Below the pieces are notes generated by a model. The model saw only the letters and a program-made list of their open reading frames with translations. It did not search any database and was not told where the DNA came from. A stretch of 41,443 bases of DNA from Gammaproteobacteria bacterium. GTDB lineage: Bacteria > Pseudomonadota > Gammaproteobacteria > DSM-16500. Positions 25,401 through 33,790 of the stretch are shown here, piece after piece (positions within the stretch are counted from its first letter, which is position 1; every line of letters starts with the position of its first letter). A program made the position numbers and the translations under genes. Location: NCBI GenBank assembly GCA_025451335.1, contig JANWKO010000003.1, positions 1 to 41,443 of the forward strand, written 5' to 3'.

Positions 25401-25422
25401 CACACTCACCAAATCCTAGCAC

Positions 25423-25450
25423 TTGACCCCACCCACCTCAACAGTATACT
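25423..25450 (+). promoter_or_regulatory. Sigma70-type promoter of the ccmG-rimB-rimK operon
   Basis: TTGACC (25423-25428) and TATACT (25445-25450) are separated by 16 bases and lie 42 bases before the ccmG-like start. Both boxes are one base from consensus. A perfect ATTGGCCAAT palindrome (25469-25478) lies in the leader. Confidence 0.65.
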
Positions 25451-25492
25451 TATCATTTAACCAATCCCATTGGCCAATAGGAATAACATCAC

Positions 25493-26029
25493 ATGCGCTC
25501 AATTAAAAACCCATTCTGGTTAGTTTTGCCATTATTTGTTTTGTTTTTAACCATTCTATGGAGTAGCAACAGCGTGGCTGGGCTATTTTCTTCCGATCCC
25601 GAGAATACTCCATTACCTGCATTTAAACTTCCCACCTTATCTGACAATCAGCATTTAACAAACAAAACCTTTTTAGGGAAGGTTTCGCTGTTGAATATTT
25701 GGGCATCTTGGTGCGGATATTGTCGCAATGAACATGACATGTTGATGAAAATTAAAAATAATTATCATGTGCCAATGTATGGAATAAACAACCAAGACAA
25801 CCCTGAAGATGCTCGTTCATTTTTAAAAAATAATGGTAATCCCTTTGTTTTGGTGGGTGTAGATAGCGCAGGAGTAGTTGGATCAAGATTAGATTTATAT
25901 GGCACGCCAGAAACCTACATTATCGATAAACATGGTGTAATTCGTTATCGACAAGTTGGTGGAATTAGTGAAAGCACATGGAATAATAAATTGTGGCCCA
26001 TGATACAAAATCTGCGTAATGAAAGATAA
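25493..26029 (+). CDS. Thiol:disulfide oxidoreductase, CcmG/DsbE-like
   Basis: The 178-residue periplasmic thioredoxin-fold protein has an N-terminal membrane anchor (about residues 9-29) and the active site WASWCGYCRN (Cys74, Cys77). The cis-proline segment LYGTPETYIIDKHGVIRYRQVG is characteristic of CcmG. CcmG reduces apocytochrome c for haem attachment. Here it stands outside any ccm cluster and instead leads an operon with rimB- and rimK-like genes, overlapping the first by 11 bases. It may therefore be a CcmG paralogue with another reductase role. Confidence 0.88.
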   Translation: MRSIKNPFWLVLPLFVLFLTILWSSNSVAGLFSSDPENTPLPAFKLPTLSDNQHLTNKTFLGKVSLLNIWASWCGYCRNEHDMLMKIKNNYHVPMYGINNQDNPEDARSFLKNNGNPFVLVGVDSAGVVGSRLDLYGTPETYIIDKHGVIRYRQVGGISESTWNNKLWPMIQNLRNER

Positions 26030-26513
26030 ACAGGCAGCCAAACCAATGAAACGAGATGCTCCCAAACAAAAAAAAATATTAACCAAAATAGGATGGCGGG
26101 AATGGGTTTCACTTCCTGAATTAAAAATAAATGCTATTAAAGCAAAAGTTGATACTGGAGCTCGAACTTCTGCTTTGCATGCCTTTTCTTTAAAACCCTT
26201 TAAAGAAGGTAATCAAGACAAAATTAGTTTTGATATTCATCCTGTTCAAAATGATACGAGTGAAATCGTCACCTGTGTTGCCGATGTCATTGATTTGCGT
26301 TGGGTTTCTGACTCTGGCGGTCATCGTGAAGAACGTTATGTCATCAAAACACCTATCATTTTAGGAGATCATCAATGGCCGATCGAGATAACTCTCACCG
26401 AACGTGATAGTATGCTTTTTCGAATGTTACTCGGAAGAACCGCACTGAAACGACGTTTTTTAATTAATCCTTCCCGGTCATTTATTACAACAAAAAACAA
26501 GGCTTTTCTATGA
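26019..26513 (+). CDS. RimB-like retropepsin-fold protease (ATP-dependent zinc protease family)
   Basis: The 164-residue protein belongs to PF05618: [31 protein letters not shown] gives the conserved Asp-Thr-Gly (45-47) of the aspartic-protease fold. [18 protein letters not shown] is the typical C-terminal flap region. In pseudomonads the equivalent gene is linked to rimK and affects the balance of ribosomal protein S6 modification. The start lies 11 bases inside the ccmG-like gene and the stop overlaps rimK by 4 bases, so the three are translationally coupled. A second ATG at 26046 is an alternative start. Confidence 0.85.
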   Translation: MKDKQAAKPMKRDAPKQKKILTKIGWREWVSLPELKINAIKAKVDTGARTSALHAFSLKPFKEGNQDKISFDIHPVQNDTSEIVTCVADVIDLRWVSDSGGHREERYVIKTPIILGDHQWPIEITLTERDSMLFRMLLGRTALKRRFLINPSRSFITTKNKAFL

Positions 26514-27385
26514 AAATAGCAATTTTATCGAGGAATCATAATTTATATTCAACAAAACGCTTAGTCGAAGCAGCACAGGCTTTTGGACACACAGCGGAAG
26601 TCATTGACACTATGCGTTGCTATATGAATATCACTTCATCTCGACCCACAATCCATTACAAAGGTGCAAAATTAGATAGTTACGATGCAGTTATACCACG
26701 TATTGGTGCATCCGTTACTTTTTATGGAGCAGCTGTCGTACGTCAACTCGAAATGATGAATGTATTTTGCGTTAATGACTCTGTTGCTATTACACGTGCT
26801 CGAGATAAATTACGTTCTTTACAACTTCTTTCAAAAAAAGGAATTGGCTTGCCTACAACAGGATTTGCCCATTCAATTGATGAAATTCAAGATTTAATCA
26901 AAATGGTAGGTGGCCCACCGCTCATTATTAAATTTTTAGAAGGAACCCAAGGCGTTGGCGTTGTACTTGTTGATACGTCTAAAGCGGCGCGCAGTGTTAT
27001 TGAAGCCTTTCTAGGATTGAAGGTCAATATTCTGGTACAAGAATACATTAAAGAAGCCAGTGGTGCCGATATTCGATGCCTAGTTGTTGGCGGTAAAGTT
27101 GTTGCAGCAATGATGCGCCAAGCAAAATCGGAAGAATTTCGCTCAAATTTACATCGCGGCGGCATCGCAACATCAATCGAAATCACTGATGAAGAACGTG
27201 CAATGGCAATTCGCGCAGCTCATATTATAGGGTTAAATGTAGCCGGTGTGGATATCGTACGTTCCAATCGAGGACCATTAATTATAGAGGTTAATGCTTC
27301 TCCGGGTTTGGAAGGTATAGAAAAAGCAACTGGCAAAGATGTCGCTGGTTCTATTATTAATTTTATTGAACAAAACATCGATTAG
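26510..27385 (+). CDS. rimK: Ribosomal protein S6 glutamate ligase-type ATP-grasp enzyme
   Basis: The 291-residue enzyme adds glutamates to the C-terminus of ribosomal protein S6, or in some relatives makes poly-glutamate. The ATP-grasp core shows Lys141 in [15 protein letters not shown] and the Mg-binding set Asp248, Glu260 and Asn262 (GVDIV and [12 protein letters not shown]). The length is usual for RimK. It overlaps the rimB-like gene by an ATGA junction and is the last gene of the operon. Confidence 0.93.
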   Translation: MKIAILSRNHNLYSTKRLVEAAQAFGHTAEVIDTMRCYMNITSSRPTIHYKGAKLDSYDAVIPRIGASVTFYGAAVVRQLEMMNVFCVNDSVAITRARDKLRSLQLLSKKGIGLPTTGFAHSIDEIQDLIKMVGGPPLIIKFLEGTQGVGVVLVDTSKAARSVIEAFLGLKVNILVQEYIKEASGADIRCLVVGGKVVAAMMRQAKSEEFRSNLHRGGIATSIEITDEERAMAIRAAHIIGLNVAGVDIVRSNRGPLIIEVNASPGLEGIEKATGKDVAGSIINFIEQNID

Positions 27386-27433
27386 GGTCTATCGACACAA
27401 CACCCCCGAAGATCTAAAAAAAACGAGGAAACT

Positions 27434-28636
27434 ATGGAACGTAAAATTCTCCCTCATGAAACAACTGAAACTAAATCTCACGAATTAACAGTTTCAAGCT
27501 CCACGTCTCTTCCTAATATCACATTGGCCGAAATCAAGCAAGCTAAAGAAAATTTTAAAACCAAAGAGCGTTTTATTGGTTATATGCCTGAAGGCATAAA
27601 AAAACTAATTGTGTTTACAGCCGAATCAAAAGAAAAATCGGGGAACCTTTCCTTAGATCAACTGATTGAGTTATTTGACATTTTGAAATTTATCCAAAAA
27701 GATCCTAAGTCTATGATGCATGAAGTCGTGGGCACTCTTATAAATAAATATAATTCTTATATGCAATTAGCTGGTGATGAAAAAAATCTGCAATCTTGTT
27801 TGAAAATGATTGGGAAAAATTCTGAGGCAATTGACTCAGAAATATTCGCACATCTTTTAAAAAATTTCCGTCGCTTTGACAAATATGATAATAATCTTGC
27901 TAAAAACTTAATAGATGTATTTGCTTGTCTTCACAAACAAAACTATTCACTCCATCAAGATCCTAATGTTAGATGTCTTGTTTTCTCTTATCCAGAGTTT
28001 GCAGTTCCTATTATTTCGGTATCACTCTTAGTAGTGAACGATTCGTATTTTATTTCTACTTTGCATAAAAAAATTGGCTCTGCAAATTTTGCACAAATAA
28101 TAAATGCTTATTTAGAATTAAGCCAAGTTGATTTTGATTTATATCAAACTCGATTGGACATTAATAAAGATTCTGAAGAACCTTCTTCCGTTGTTGTCAC
28201 AAAAAAACCGCAAAATTCTAAATATTATTCTACACTTTTTTCTGAGAATATTATCGACATCATCGCCCAACAAGAACAACATGCGAGCGAGATTGCTGAT
28301 CTGTTGATTCAATTACATAAAGCACAACTTGGCAAGTCTAAACAAGATTGGATACAAACAGAACTTATCAAAAATATTTGGATAAATCCTTCTTTTATTA
28401 AAGATCTGACTAGAGCATTTACCATTTTGCAAGAAAACAAATCCTTTAAAAAGGAATGTGCTTTTACCATATTAAGTGCTTGTCATCAGCCAGATAAAGC
28501 TATAGAAATTGTTAAGCAAACAGTCGAACCAAAACATCAAAACAGCTTGGCATTATTTTCGCCTCACCAGCTCACTAGTATTGATAAATCTACTCAATTT
28601 GAAATGCCGAGACTTACAAGAACGAAAAGTTGGTAA
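27434..28636 (+). CDS. Hypothetical helical protein
   Basis: The 400-residue soluble protein is almost entirely alpha-helical, with repeated 30-40-residue helical hairpins. It has a polar N-terminus rich in Thr, Ser and Glu and a basic tail (RLTRTKSW). There is no signal peptide, membrane span or recognised motif. GAGGAAACT immediately upstream gives a good ribosome site. It follows rimK by 48 bases but looks like an accessory gene rather than part of that operon. Its style resembles the helical C-terminal region of the kinase at 8615-11149, and it may be an effector-like protein, which is speculative. Confidence 0.6.
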   Translation: MERKILPHETTETKSHELTVSSSTSLPNITLAEIKQAKENFKTKERFIGYMPEGIKKLIVFTAESKEKSGNLSLDQLIELFDILKFIQKDPKSMMHEVVGTLINKYNSYMQLAGDEKNLQSCLKMIGKNSEAIDSEIFAHLLKNFRRFDKYDNNLAKNLIDVFACLHKQNYSLHQDPNVRCLVFSYPEFAVPIISVSLLVVNDSYFISTLHKKIGSANFAQIINAYLELSQVDFDLYQTRLDINKDSEEPSSVVVTKKPQNSKYYSTLFSENIIDIIAQQEQHASEIADLLIQLHKAQLGKSKQDWIQTELIKNIWINPSFIKDLTRAFTILQENKSFKKECAFTILSACHQPDKAIEIVKQTVEPKHQNSLALFSPHQLTSIDKSTQFEMPRLTRTKSW

Positions 28637-28644
28637 GTGTCAAA

Positions 28645-28702
28645 AGGGGTTAAGTCTTGAAAGTAGACCTATACTTTGGTCAATATTCAAGACTTGCCCC
28701 CT
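28645..28702. repeat. REP-like palindrome between convergent genes
   Basis: AGGGG plus AAGTCTTGA (28645-28660) pairs with TCAAGACTTGCCCCCT (28687-28702), with a one-base length difference. An inner GACC/GGTC is present in the loop. GGGGCAAGTCTTGA-type ends are common in REP sequences mobilised by IS200-like (TnpA-REP) transposases. The position between two converging stops suggests it also ends transcription both ways. Confidence 0.75.
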
Positions 28703-28705
28703 AAC

Positions 28706-29992
28706 TTATAATAACAATGCTTTGAAATCTATAGCCAATCGCTGTAAATCTAGCTTGTTTAAGAAAAGCGAATAAACCATCCAAGCGCTTAATGCAGCTA
28801 AATCTCGAAATTGAGGAGGAACATATTTAGGTGGAATGGCCAGTTCTTCTTCAACTAAGTCAGATAAAATATGAATATCTTCCAGGGTTGTTTTGCCCAT
28901 GAATAAAACAGGAATTTGATTTAATAATCCCTTTTGCACTGCTAAGCGAATATAGTTATAAATGAGAATAAATCCTTTGCTGTAAGATAAATCTTTAGTG
29001 AAAGGTCCACCATCAGGCGTACTGCCCCGAAAAACTCGGGCTGTAGAATGATAACTATCATTCTCATCCAAACCTTGTTCACGATAAAAATTAAAAACAT
29101 CTAAAAAATTTGCTCCTCCTTCAACCATACTTACCCCAGTAATACGATTCGATAAACGTTTTAATCTTCCTGGATAAGAAGCAAAGGTAAACACTTCTGT
29201 GATAATTGCTAAGCCCTCTTGGGTAATCGTTGAAGAAGGTGGCCCTTTACTCAAGAATGTACAAATTGGTTGAGACATACCATTAAGTGTTGTACCGAGA
29301 TGAACCCATCCTTCATGAACTTCAAAAATACGAATTTCACGCTCACTAAACATCATCCCGTCATGAATTTTTATTTTTTCAGCACCCGCTGATGCATCAG
29401 CTAAAATACCATCACTCAACTCTACTCGAACCGCTTCGTCTCTATCAGTAAAATATTTCCCTAAACGCTTTCCTAAAATACGCACAGCATCTTCACTTGA
29501 GTATTTTTCTATATCTGCTTCTGTTACAACTTGGTCTTTTATATTGGACAAAGTATTAGAAACTAAGGTTGCCAAATCTTTCAATGTGGGCGCGCCAACA
29601 TGAAATGCATCTTCTGAACTACCGTATAATTCTTGTGAAATTTCAGTAAATTTAGATGTACCACGTACTAACAACATTTCAACGACACGAGAATATTCAT
29701 GGCACATCCGCGACATAATACTGCCAACACCACTATATTGGCCTAATAATCGTCGAATATTGCGCTCAATATCATGAAACTCTTCTATTTTTTTGATTGG
29801 ATCGAATTGAAGTGGATTTTTTTCAAGATAATATTCAGTATTGATTGGAGGTAGTTTTTTAAATTTATGTTTGAAAAAATAGTCCTTTATACTGGGATCC
29901 CATTTAAGAGCGTCCAATATTCGAATGGGTTTTTGAGCAGCAACTATCCGCTCTGAAAGATCATGAATAATTACTTGATATTCCGTTAACAT
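28706..29992 (-). CDS. QEGLA-motif metallopeptidase-like protein (DUF1704/MATCAP family)
   Basis: The 428-residue protein belongs to the PF08014 family, annotated in bacteria as flavohemoglobin-expression-modulating QEGLA motif protein. The zinc motif HExxxH is HEGWVH (226-231), the QEGLA motif is at 258-262, and a candidate third ligand is Glu266. The conserved segments GTTLNGMSQP and ARVFRGSTPDGG are present. The animal member MATCAP removes the C-terminal tyrosine of tubulin with the same HExxxH site. The bacterial role is unknown. Only a weak ribosome site is seen. The gene lies between a REP-like palindrome and a repeat fragment. Confidence 0.85.
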   Translation of the reverse strand: MLTEYQVIIHDLSERIVAAQKPIRILDALKWDPSIKDYFFKHKFKKLPPINTEYYLEKNPLQFDPIKKIEEFHDIERNIRRLLGQYSGVGSIMSRMCHEYSRVVEMLLVRGTSKFTEISQELYGSSEDAFHVGAPTLKDLATLVSNTLSNIKDQVVTEADIEKYSSEDAVRILGKRLGKYFTDRDEAVRVELSDGILADASAGAEKIKIHDGMMFSEREIRIFEVHEGWVHLGTTLNGMSQPICTFLSKGPPSSTITQEGLAIITEVFTFASYPGRLKRLSNRITGVSMVEGGANFLDVFNFYREQGLDENDSYHSTARVFRGSTPDGGPFTKDLSYSKGFILIYNYIRLAVQKGLLNQIPVLFMGKTTLEDIHILSDLVEEELAIPPKYVPPQFRDLAALSAWMVYSLFLNKLDLQRLAIDFKALLL

Positions 29993-30020
29993 ACATAATC
30001 CATGTCAAAGTTTTAATCTT

Positions 30021-30065
30021 CGACGCAGCAAACCCTCTCTCGCGACGGGTTCAACTGCCGAATTT
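30021..30065. repeat. Fragment related to the 23.1 kb palindromic element
   Basis: Read on the minus strand, 30060 to 30023 aligns with the left arm of the element at 23037-23074. They share CGGCAGTT, AACCCGT, a CGAGA-type stretch, AGG and GCTG in the same order and near-identical spacing. Only one arm is present, so it is a truncated or decayed copy. It sits just upstream of the QEGLA gene. Confidence 0.7.
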
Positions 30066-30150
30066 TGGATAATTTAGCGTAAAAACGCAACACACCTATT
30101 AGGTATACATAGAATAGTAGCAAGAATCATGACTTGCGAGAAGGAATTTC

Positions 30151-30191
30151 TGGTATCAAGCACAAGCACAGTGTACTTGGACTTGATACCA
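30151..30191 (-). terminator. Hairpin downstream of fis
   Basis: TGGTATCAAG (30151-30160) pairs perfectly with CTTGATACCA (30182-30191), and CAAG/CTTG (30163-30166 with 30176-30179) extends the stem. It begins 14 bases after the fis stop. The following run on the minus strand is only weakly T-rich, so it may be a terminator or an mRNA-stabilising 3' stem. Confidence 0.55.
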
Positions 30192-30204
30192 TCATAAATC
30201 CTAA

Positions 30205-30468
30205 TTACAACATCCCAAACTTTTTCAGTTTTGTACGCAAGGTTCCTCGGGATAAACCTAATATGCGAGCAGCTTCCGATTGATTATTTCGGGTAAATTT
30301 CATTACCGCTGCAAGCAATGGCTCTTCGATTTCATCTAAGAAAAAATCATAAATATTACTTGGCTCTTCACCTTTTAAATTCGCAAAATAGTGACGGATC
30401 ACTTCTGCAACATTTTCTCGTAAAGAAACTTCTGTAGAATCGCTATAAGCATTTATTTCATTATTCAT
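30205..30468 (-). CDS. fis: DNA-binding protein Fis
   Basis: The 87-residue nucleoid protein shows the Fis layout: an N-terminal beta-hairpin region, the dimer helices (VAEVIRHYFANLKGEEPSNIYDFFLDEIEEPLL) and the C-terminal helix-turn-helix NQSEAARILGLSRGTLRTKLKKFGML. Fis bends DNA and activates stable-RNA and virulence genes. Here it follows a DksA-type zinc-finger gene by 24 bases instead of the usual dusB, so the two are probably co-transcribed. An AAGGA site precedes the start. Some Legionellales carry several Fis paralogues, so this need not be the only copy. Confidence 0.92.
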   Translation of the reverse strand: MNNEINAYSDSTEVSLRENVAEVIRHYFANLKGEEPSNIYDFFLDEIEEPLLAAVMKFTRNNQSEAARILGLSRGTLRTKLKKFGML

Positions 30469-30492
30469 AATTACACCATCCTTAAAAGGATA

Positions 30493-30726
30493 TTAATAAT
30501 CAGCAAACAAAGACTTGAGTCGCTCAGCTTCCTGTGCACATTCAATACACAATTGGAACCCTAATTTACGACGTGCTTCAGGTATACTCTCTCCACAATC
30601 TCTGCAAACATTTGAGCCTGCTGTTATAGCAAGCGGTTTACCGATTGTGCCTTGGCGAATTCTACCTAGCGCACGCGAAACTTCGCTATCAATATAGTCA
30701 TTTGCAATATCTGCTTCATCTGCCAT
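30493..30726 (-). CDS. DksA/TraR-family C4 zinc-finger protein
   Basis: The 77-residue protein resembles the short YbiI/TraR type. The zinc finger is formed by Cys41, Cys44, Cys60 and Cys63 (CRDCGESIPEARRKLGFQLC then IEC). An N-terminal acidic helix, MADEADIAND, corresponds to the tip that enters the RNA polymerase secondary channel in this family. The ATG at 30726 has AGGAGG 8 bases upstream. The GTG three codons earlier overlaps that site and is rejected. It forms an operon with fis, so both transcription factors would be expressed together. Confidence 0.9.
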   Translation of the reverse strand: MADEADIANDYIDSEVSRALGRIRQGTIGKPLAITAGSNVCRDCGESIPEARRKLGFQLCIECAQEAERLKSLFADY

Positions 30727-30755
30727 ATACGACACCTCCTAAAAAAGGACCGCAT

Positions 30756-30784
30756 ATTATAAGGAAAATGAACCAAAATGCAAA
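30756..30784 (-). promoter_or_regulatory. Promoter of the dksA-like/fis operon
   Basis: On the minus strand a perfect TATAAT (30761-30756) is preceded by TTTGCA (30784-30779) at 17 bases. The -10 box ends 30 bases before the start codon. Confidence 0.65.
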
Positions 30785-30844
30785 AAACTTTTCTTTATTT
30801 GCACCTGCCCTCCTCTTTTTACAACCAACCACTCCTCTTTAAGC

Positions 30845-30955
30845 CCGTTTACACTTCTCTAGGTCAGCCAGAAATACTCGTTTCTTTGGCCTCGCTTTTC
30901 TGCGTTCTATGCTTAAAATCGAGAATTTCTGTCTCGACTAGCGAATTGTAAACAG
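30845..30955. repeat. 111-bp imperfect palindrome downstream of pckA
   Basis: Arms 30845-30880 and 30920-30955 align at roughly 28 of 36 positions after complementing. The outer part shares GTTTACA, TTC and CTAG, and the inner part CAGAAAT and CTCG. The 39-base centre has no further strong stem. It lies between the pckA stop and the dksA-like promoter and may end pckA transcription. Confidence 0.7.
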
Positions 30956-31005
30956 TCTTTATTAGAATCTGCAGACATAAATGTTAACAAATTCTAATTT
31001 TTAAC

Positions 31006-32574
31006 TTAAATTTTCGGTCCAGCATCCCTAATTGCATCGCTTACTTGGAATTTTTTAAAATTCTCTATGAATTTCTCCATTAACAACTTAGCATAAGAAT
31101 CATGCGTCTGCTGATCTGTCCAAGTTTTACACGGATTCAATAAATTACTATCCACACCATTCACTTCTTTCGGAATTTCGAAATTAAATCCTGGCAAATT
31201 TTCATAAGTCCCATGACGCAACTCACCATTTACTATGGCTGTCACGATAGCACGAGTAGTAGGAATTGAAAAACGTTTACCTCCTTCACCATGCGCGCCG
31301 CCTGTCCAACCTGTATTTACCAAATATACTTGCGCAGAAGAATTTTCGAGACGCTTCATTAATAAATCGGCATACACACTCGCTGGACGCGAGAAAAAAG
31401 GCGCTCCAAAGCAAGTACTAAAGGTCTGCTTTATGCCACTACCTTGCCCAACTTCTGTGCTACCTACTAATGCAGTATATCCACTTAAGAAATAATAAGC
31501 GGCTTGCTCTTTTGTCAATCGCGCCACTGGTGGCAAGACACCATATAAATCACAGGTTAAAAATAATATGGCTGTAGGTTGACCTGCTTTGTTGTCTTCA
31601 ACACGCAACGGGATATGTTCGCGAGGATATGCCGCACGTGTATTTTGTGTCAGACTCGAATCGGCATAATCTGGTTCTTGAGTAGCAGGATTAAGAACTA
31701 CATTTTCTAATACAGCGCCGTGACGAATCGCATTCCAAATAACCGGCTCGCGTTCTTTCGATAAATCAATACATTTTGCGTAACAACCACCTTCAAAATT
31801 AAATACGCCTTCAGCACTCCAACCATGTTCATCATCACCAATTAAATAACGTTCTGGATCCGCAGAAAGCGTTGTTTTGCCCGTTCCGGATAATCCAAAA
31901 AATAAAGCTGAATCGCCATCTTTGCCGACATTAGCAGCACAGTGCATCGGTAAAACTTCATAGTCTGGTAATAAGAAATTTAATACAGAAAACATCGCTT
32001 TTTTCATTTCGCCTGCATAATATGTTCCACAAATTAAAATACAGCGTTTTGAAAAATTTAAAATGACAGCAGCATCACTATTCACAGCATCACGTGCTGG
32101 ATCTGTTTGCAAACCAGGAACACAAAGAATCTGCCATTGATTAGGCTGATCTTTGGTAATAGGTTTTTTTGGTCGAATAAATAAATTTTGCGTAAATAAA
32201 TTATGCCAAGCCAATTCAGTTGTAACTTTAACAGTTAAAGAAAATTTTTCTTCAGCAGCAACTTTAAAATAAGAAACAAACGCACAATCTTTTTGTTGCA
32301 AATATTTTTCTGCACGCTGCCATAGTGCATTAAATTTTTCGGAACTAATCGGTTGATTGATAACATTCCAATCAACAGTATGATTTGTAATATCATCTTT
32401 TACAATAAATCTATCTTTTGGTGAACGACCTGTACGCGCACCAGTATTCACTGTTAATGCTTGATTGGATGTTAAGATTCCTTCTTTTCTAGCTAATGCT
32501 ATATCAACTAATTCTGAAGCAGATAAATTAGTATAAATTTTTAGTTTCATCTCTATTTCTTCGGCATTAATCAT
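31006..32574 (-). CDS. pckA: Phosphoenolpyruvate carboxykinase (ATP)
   Basis: The 522-residue enzyme converts oxaloacetate and ATP to PEP, CO2 and ADP, the first step of gluconeogenesis. It has the kinase-1 loop [14 protein letters not shown] (Lys233), the metal and kinase-2 segment [22 protein letters not shown], and the N-terminal substrate motif [14 protein letters not shown]. The ATG at 32574 has AGGAGA about 9 bases upstream and is preferred over the longer frame (32598). An internal ATG at 32550 lacks a site. The gene is monocistronic, with a palindromic element downstream. Confidence 0.96.
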   Translation of the reverse strand: MINAEEIEMKLKIYTNLSASELVDIALARKEGILTSNQALTVNTGARTGRSPKDRFIVKDDITNHTVDWNVINQPISSEKFNALWQRAEKYLQQKDCAFVSYFKVAAEEKFSLTVKVTTELAWHNLFTQNLFIRPKKPITKDQPNQWQILCVPGLQTDPARDAVNSDAAVILNFSKRCILICGTYYAGEMKKAMFSVLNFLLPDYEVLPMHCAANVGKDGDSALFFGLSGTGKTTLSADPERYLIGDDEHGWSAEGVFNFEGGCYAKCIDLSKEREPVIWNAIRHGAVLENVVLNPATQEPDYADSSLTQNTRAAYPREHIPLRVEDNKAGQPTAILFLTCDLYGVLPPVARLTKEQAAYYFLSGYTALVGSTEVGQGSGIKQTFSTCFGAPFFSRPASVYADLLMKRLENSSAQVYLVNTGWTGGAHGEGGKRFSIPTTRAIVTAIVNGELRHGTYENLPGFNFEIPKEVNGVDSNLLNPCKTWTDQQTHDSYAKLLMEKFIENFKKFQVSDAIRDAGPKI

Positions 32575-32729
32575 GTAGTACTTTCTCCTGAACCTCAATA
32601 AAGATCGCTATTGTACCCAAATTCTACGGAATTCTCCATATATCCTGAATTCGGGCAAAAAATGGTCATTGACTATTGAAATGGCTCTGTGTTACGGTTG
32701 CAAACTGAATGATCATAGGAGCATTAAAA

Positions 32730-32972
32730 ATGAGCAATCCCCGTAGTTTTTTTTCTTATGTAAATAAGAATGAGAATTTTTTTAAAAACGTAGGTTTGGG
32801 CATGGAAAGATTTTCTAATGAATCCAGCAATTCAATTGATAATCCTCAACCTGCTACTAGTCACTTTTTCAATTCTTTGTTGATTAAACTCCCAAAACTT
32901 CCAGTCACAATAGATACATTTGATCATAATCATTTCATGTCTATTGGCTTAGGACATCATCATAAATTATGA
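32730..32972 (+). CDS. Hypothetical small protein
   Basis: The 80-residue protein starts MSNPRSFFSYVNKN. The ATG at 32730 has AGGAGC at 7-8 bases, so the earlier ATG at 32709 is rejected. It is polar and rich in Asn, Ser and His, and ends IGLGHHHKL. No domain or signal is visible. It overlaps the SseB-like gene by 4 bases (ATGA), so they are translated together. Function is unknown. Confidence 0.6.
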   Translation: MSNPRSFFSYVNKNENFFKNVGLGMERFSNESSNSIDNPQPATSHFFNSLLIKLPKLPVTIDTFDHNHFMSIGLGHHHKL

Positions 32973-33379
32973 CAGAACTTGATCAAACAATTGCCTCCGC
33001 TTTTGCAAGCCAGGGCAATCAACAAGAAGTCAACAAAGTATACCTAACACTTTTGCGTACTTCTTTGTTTCTACCTATCAGCAAAGACAAAAAGCCTGAT
33101 GATACAGAGCCTTTTCGGCCTTTATTTGTGCAATCTGATGAGCATTATTTCATGCTTGTTTTTGATACATTAGAGCGCCTCAAAACCTGGGCTGGCGACC
33201 AGCTTAATGACATGGAATTTATCGAAATCATTGGCAAGGATGTCATTGCGGGTATCAATGATAACGTCTATTTATGCTTAAATTATGGCAGCGAATTTTA
33301 TAAAGAATTTTCGCCAGATGAAGTAAAGCGGCTAAAAATGGTTGTATCCAGAATTGAGCAATTAAAAAGCAACAACTAG
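32969..33379 (+). CDS. SseB-like protein
   Basis: The 136-residue protein matches the SseB N-terminal domain: VYLTLLRTSLFLPISKD, then FVQSDEHYFMLVFDTLERLKTWAG, then VYLCLNYGSEFYKEFSPDEVKRLK. The fold is a small alpha/beta domain found in many bacteria, often beside nucleoside or toxin-immunity genes, with no proven activity. It is coupled to the preceding small gene by an ATGA overlap. The nucleotidyltransferase remnant begins immediately after its stop. Confidence 0.8.
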   Translation: MTELDQTIASAFASQGNQQEVNKVYLTLLRTSLFLPISKDKKPDDTEPFRPLFVQSDEHYFMLVFDTLERLKTWAGDQLNDMEFIEIIGKDVIAGINDNVYLCLNYGSEFYKEFSPDEVKRLKMVVSRIEQLKSNN

Positions 33380-33387
33380 ATCCTTGA

Positions 33388-33492
33388 ACAACCGCAGAAA
33401 AAGTTATTGCTGTCATACCTGAGTTTATTCAAGATGTTCATTCCGTTATTCATTCCTTGAGCAAACATAATGAACAAAAACCCATTAATTGA
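33388..33492 (+). pseudogene. C-terminal stump of an HI0074-type (HEPN-like) nucleotidyltransferase partner
   Basis: After a TGA at 33385-33387 a short frame reads TTAEKVIAVIPEFIQDVHSV and then IHSLSKHNEQKPIN, ending at 33492. The (A/E)xxVxxxIPxFxxDVxxLxxxL pattern is the C-terminus of nucleotidyltransferase substrate-binding proteins. The normal partner is about 130-140 residues, so some 100 N-terminal codons are missing. The frame overlaps the start of the MNT gene, exactly where an intact partner would sit. Confidence 0.7.
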
Positions 33493-33790
33493 TATCGACA
33501 CTGAAGATTTAGAAACTGTAAAAAAAATTTTAGAAAATCATGTGCCTAATCAAACAGTATGGGTATTTGGCTCAAGAGTCACTGGCAAAGCAAGAAAATT
33601 TTCCGACCCAGACTTAGCAATTATTAATAATAAACCTCTAGACTTTGATACATTTGCTGGTTTAAAAGAGGCTTTCAGCGAATCTAATTTGCCTTTTAAA
33701 GTTGATATAGTGGATTGGTCAACAACCGACGACAAATTTAAACAAATCATTAAGAATAAATTTGTCGTAGTGCAACATTCAGCGCGTTAA
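33470..33790 (+). CDS. MNT-type minimal nucleotidyltransferase (orphaned antitoxin-like)
   Basis: The 106-residue protein carries the polymerase-beta-like signature GSRVTGKARKFSDPDLAI, with the glycine-serine pair at 34-35 and metal-binding Asp46 and Asp48. A third acidic position is in KVDIVDWS. Minimal nucleotidyltransferases of this kind pair with HEPN-fold proteins, and some MNTs inactivate the HEPN toxin by adding AMP. The usual partner is reduced here to a C-terminal stump just upstream. The gene is therefore an orphan, although its own frame and active site look intact. It converges with the ankyrin gene on the other strand, overlapping by 12 bases. Confidence 0.85.
   Translation: MNKNPLIDIDTEDLETVKKILENHVPNQTVWVFGSRVTGKARKFSDPDLAIINNKPLDFDTFAGLKEAFSESNLPFKVDIVDWSTTDDKFKQIIKNKFVVVQHSAR

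Noticed and set aside
25469-25478. ATTGGCCAAT palindrome in the ccmG leader
   Set aside because: A 10-bp perfect palindrome alone is too short to claim an operator; noted within the promoter entry only.
26887-27186. Minus-strand open frame inside rimK
   Set aside because: Antisense shadow of a conserved ATP-grasp gene.
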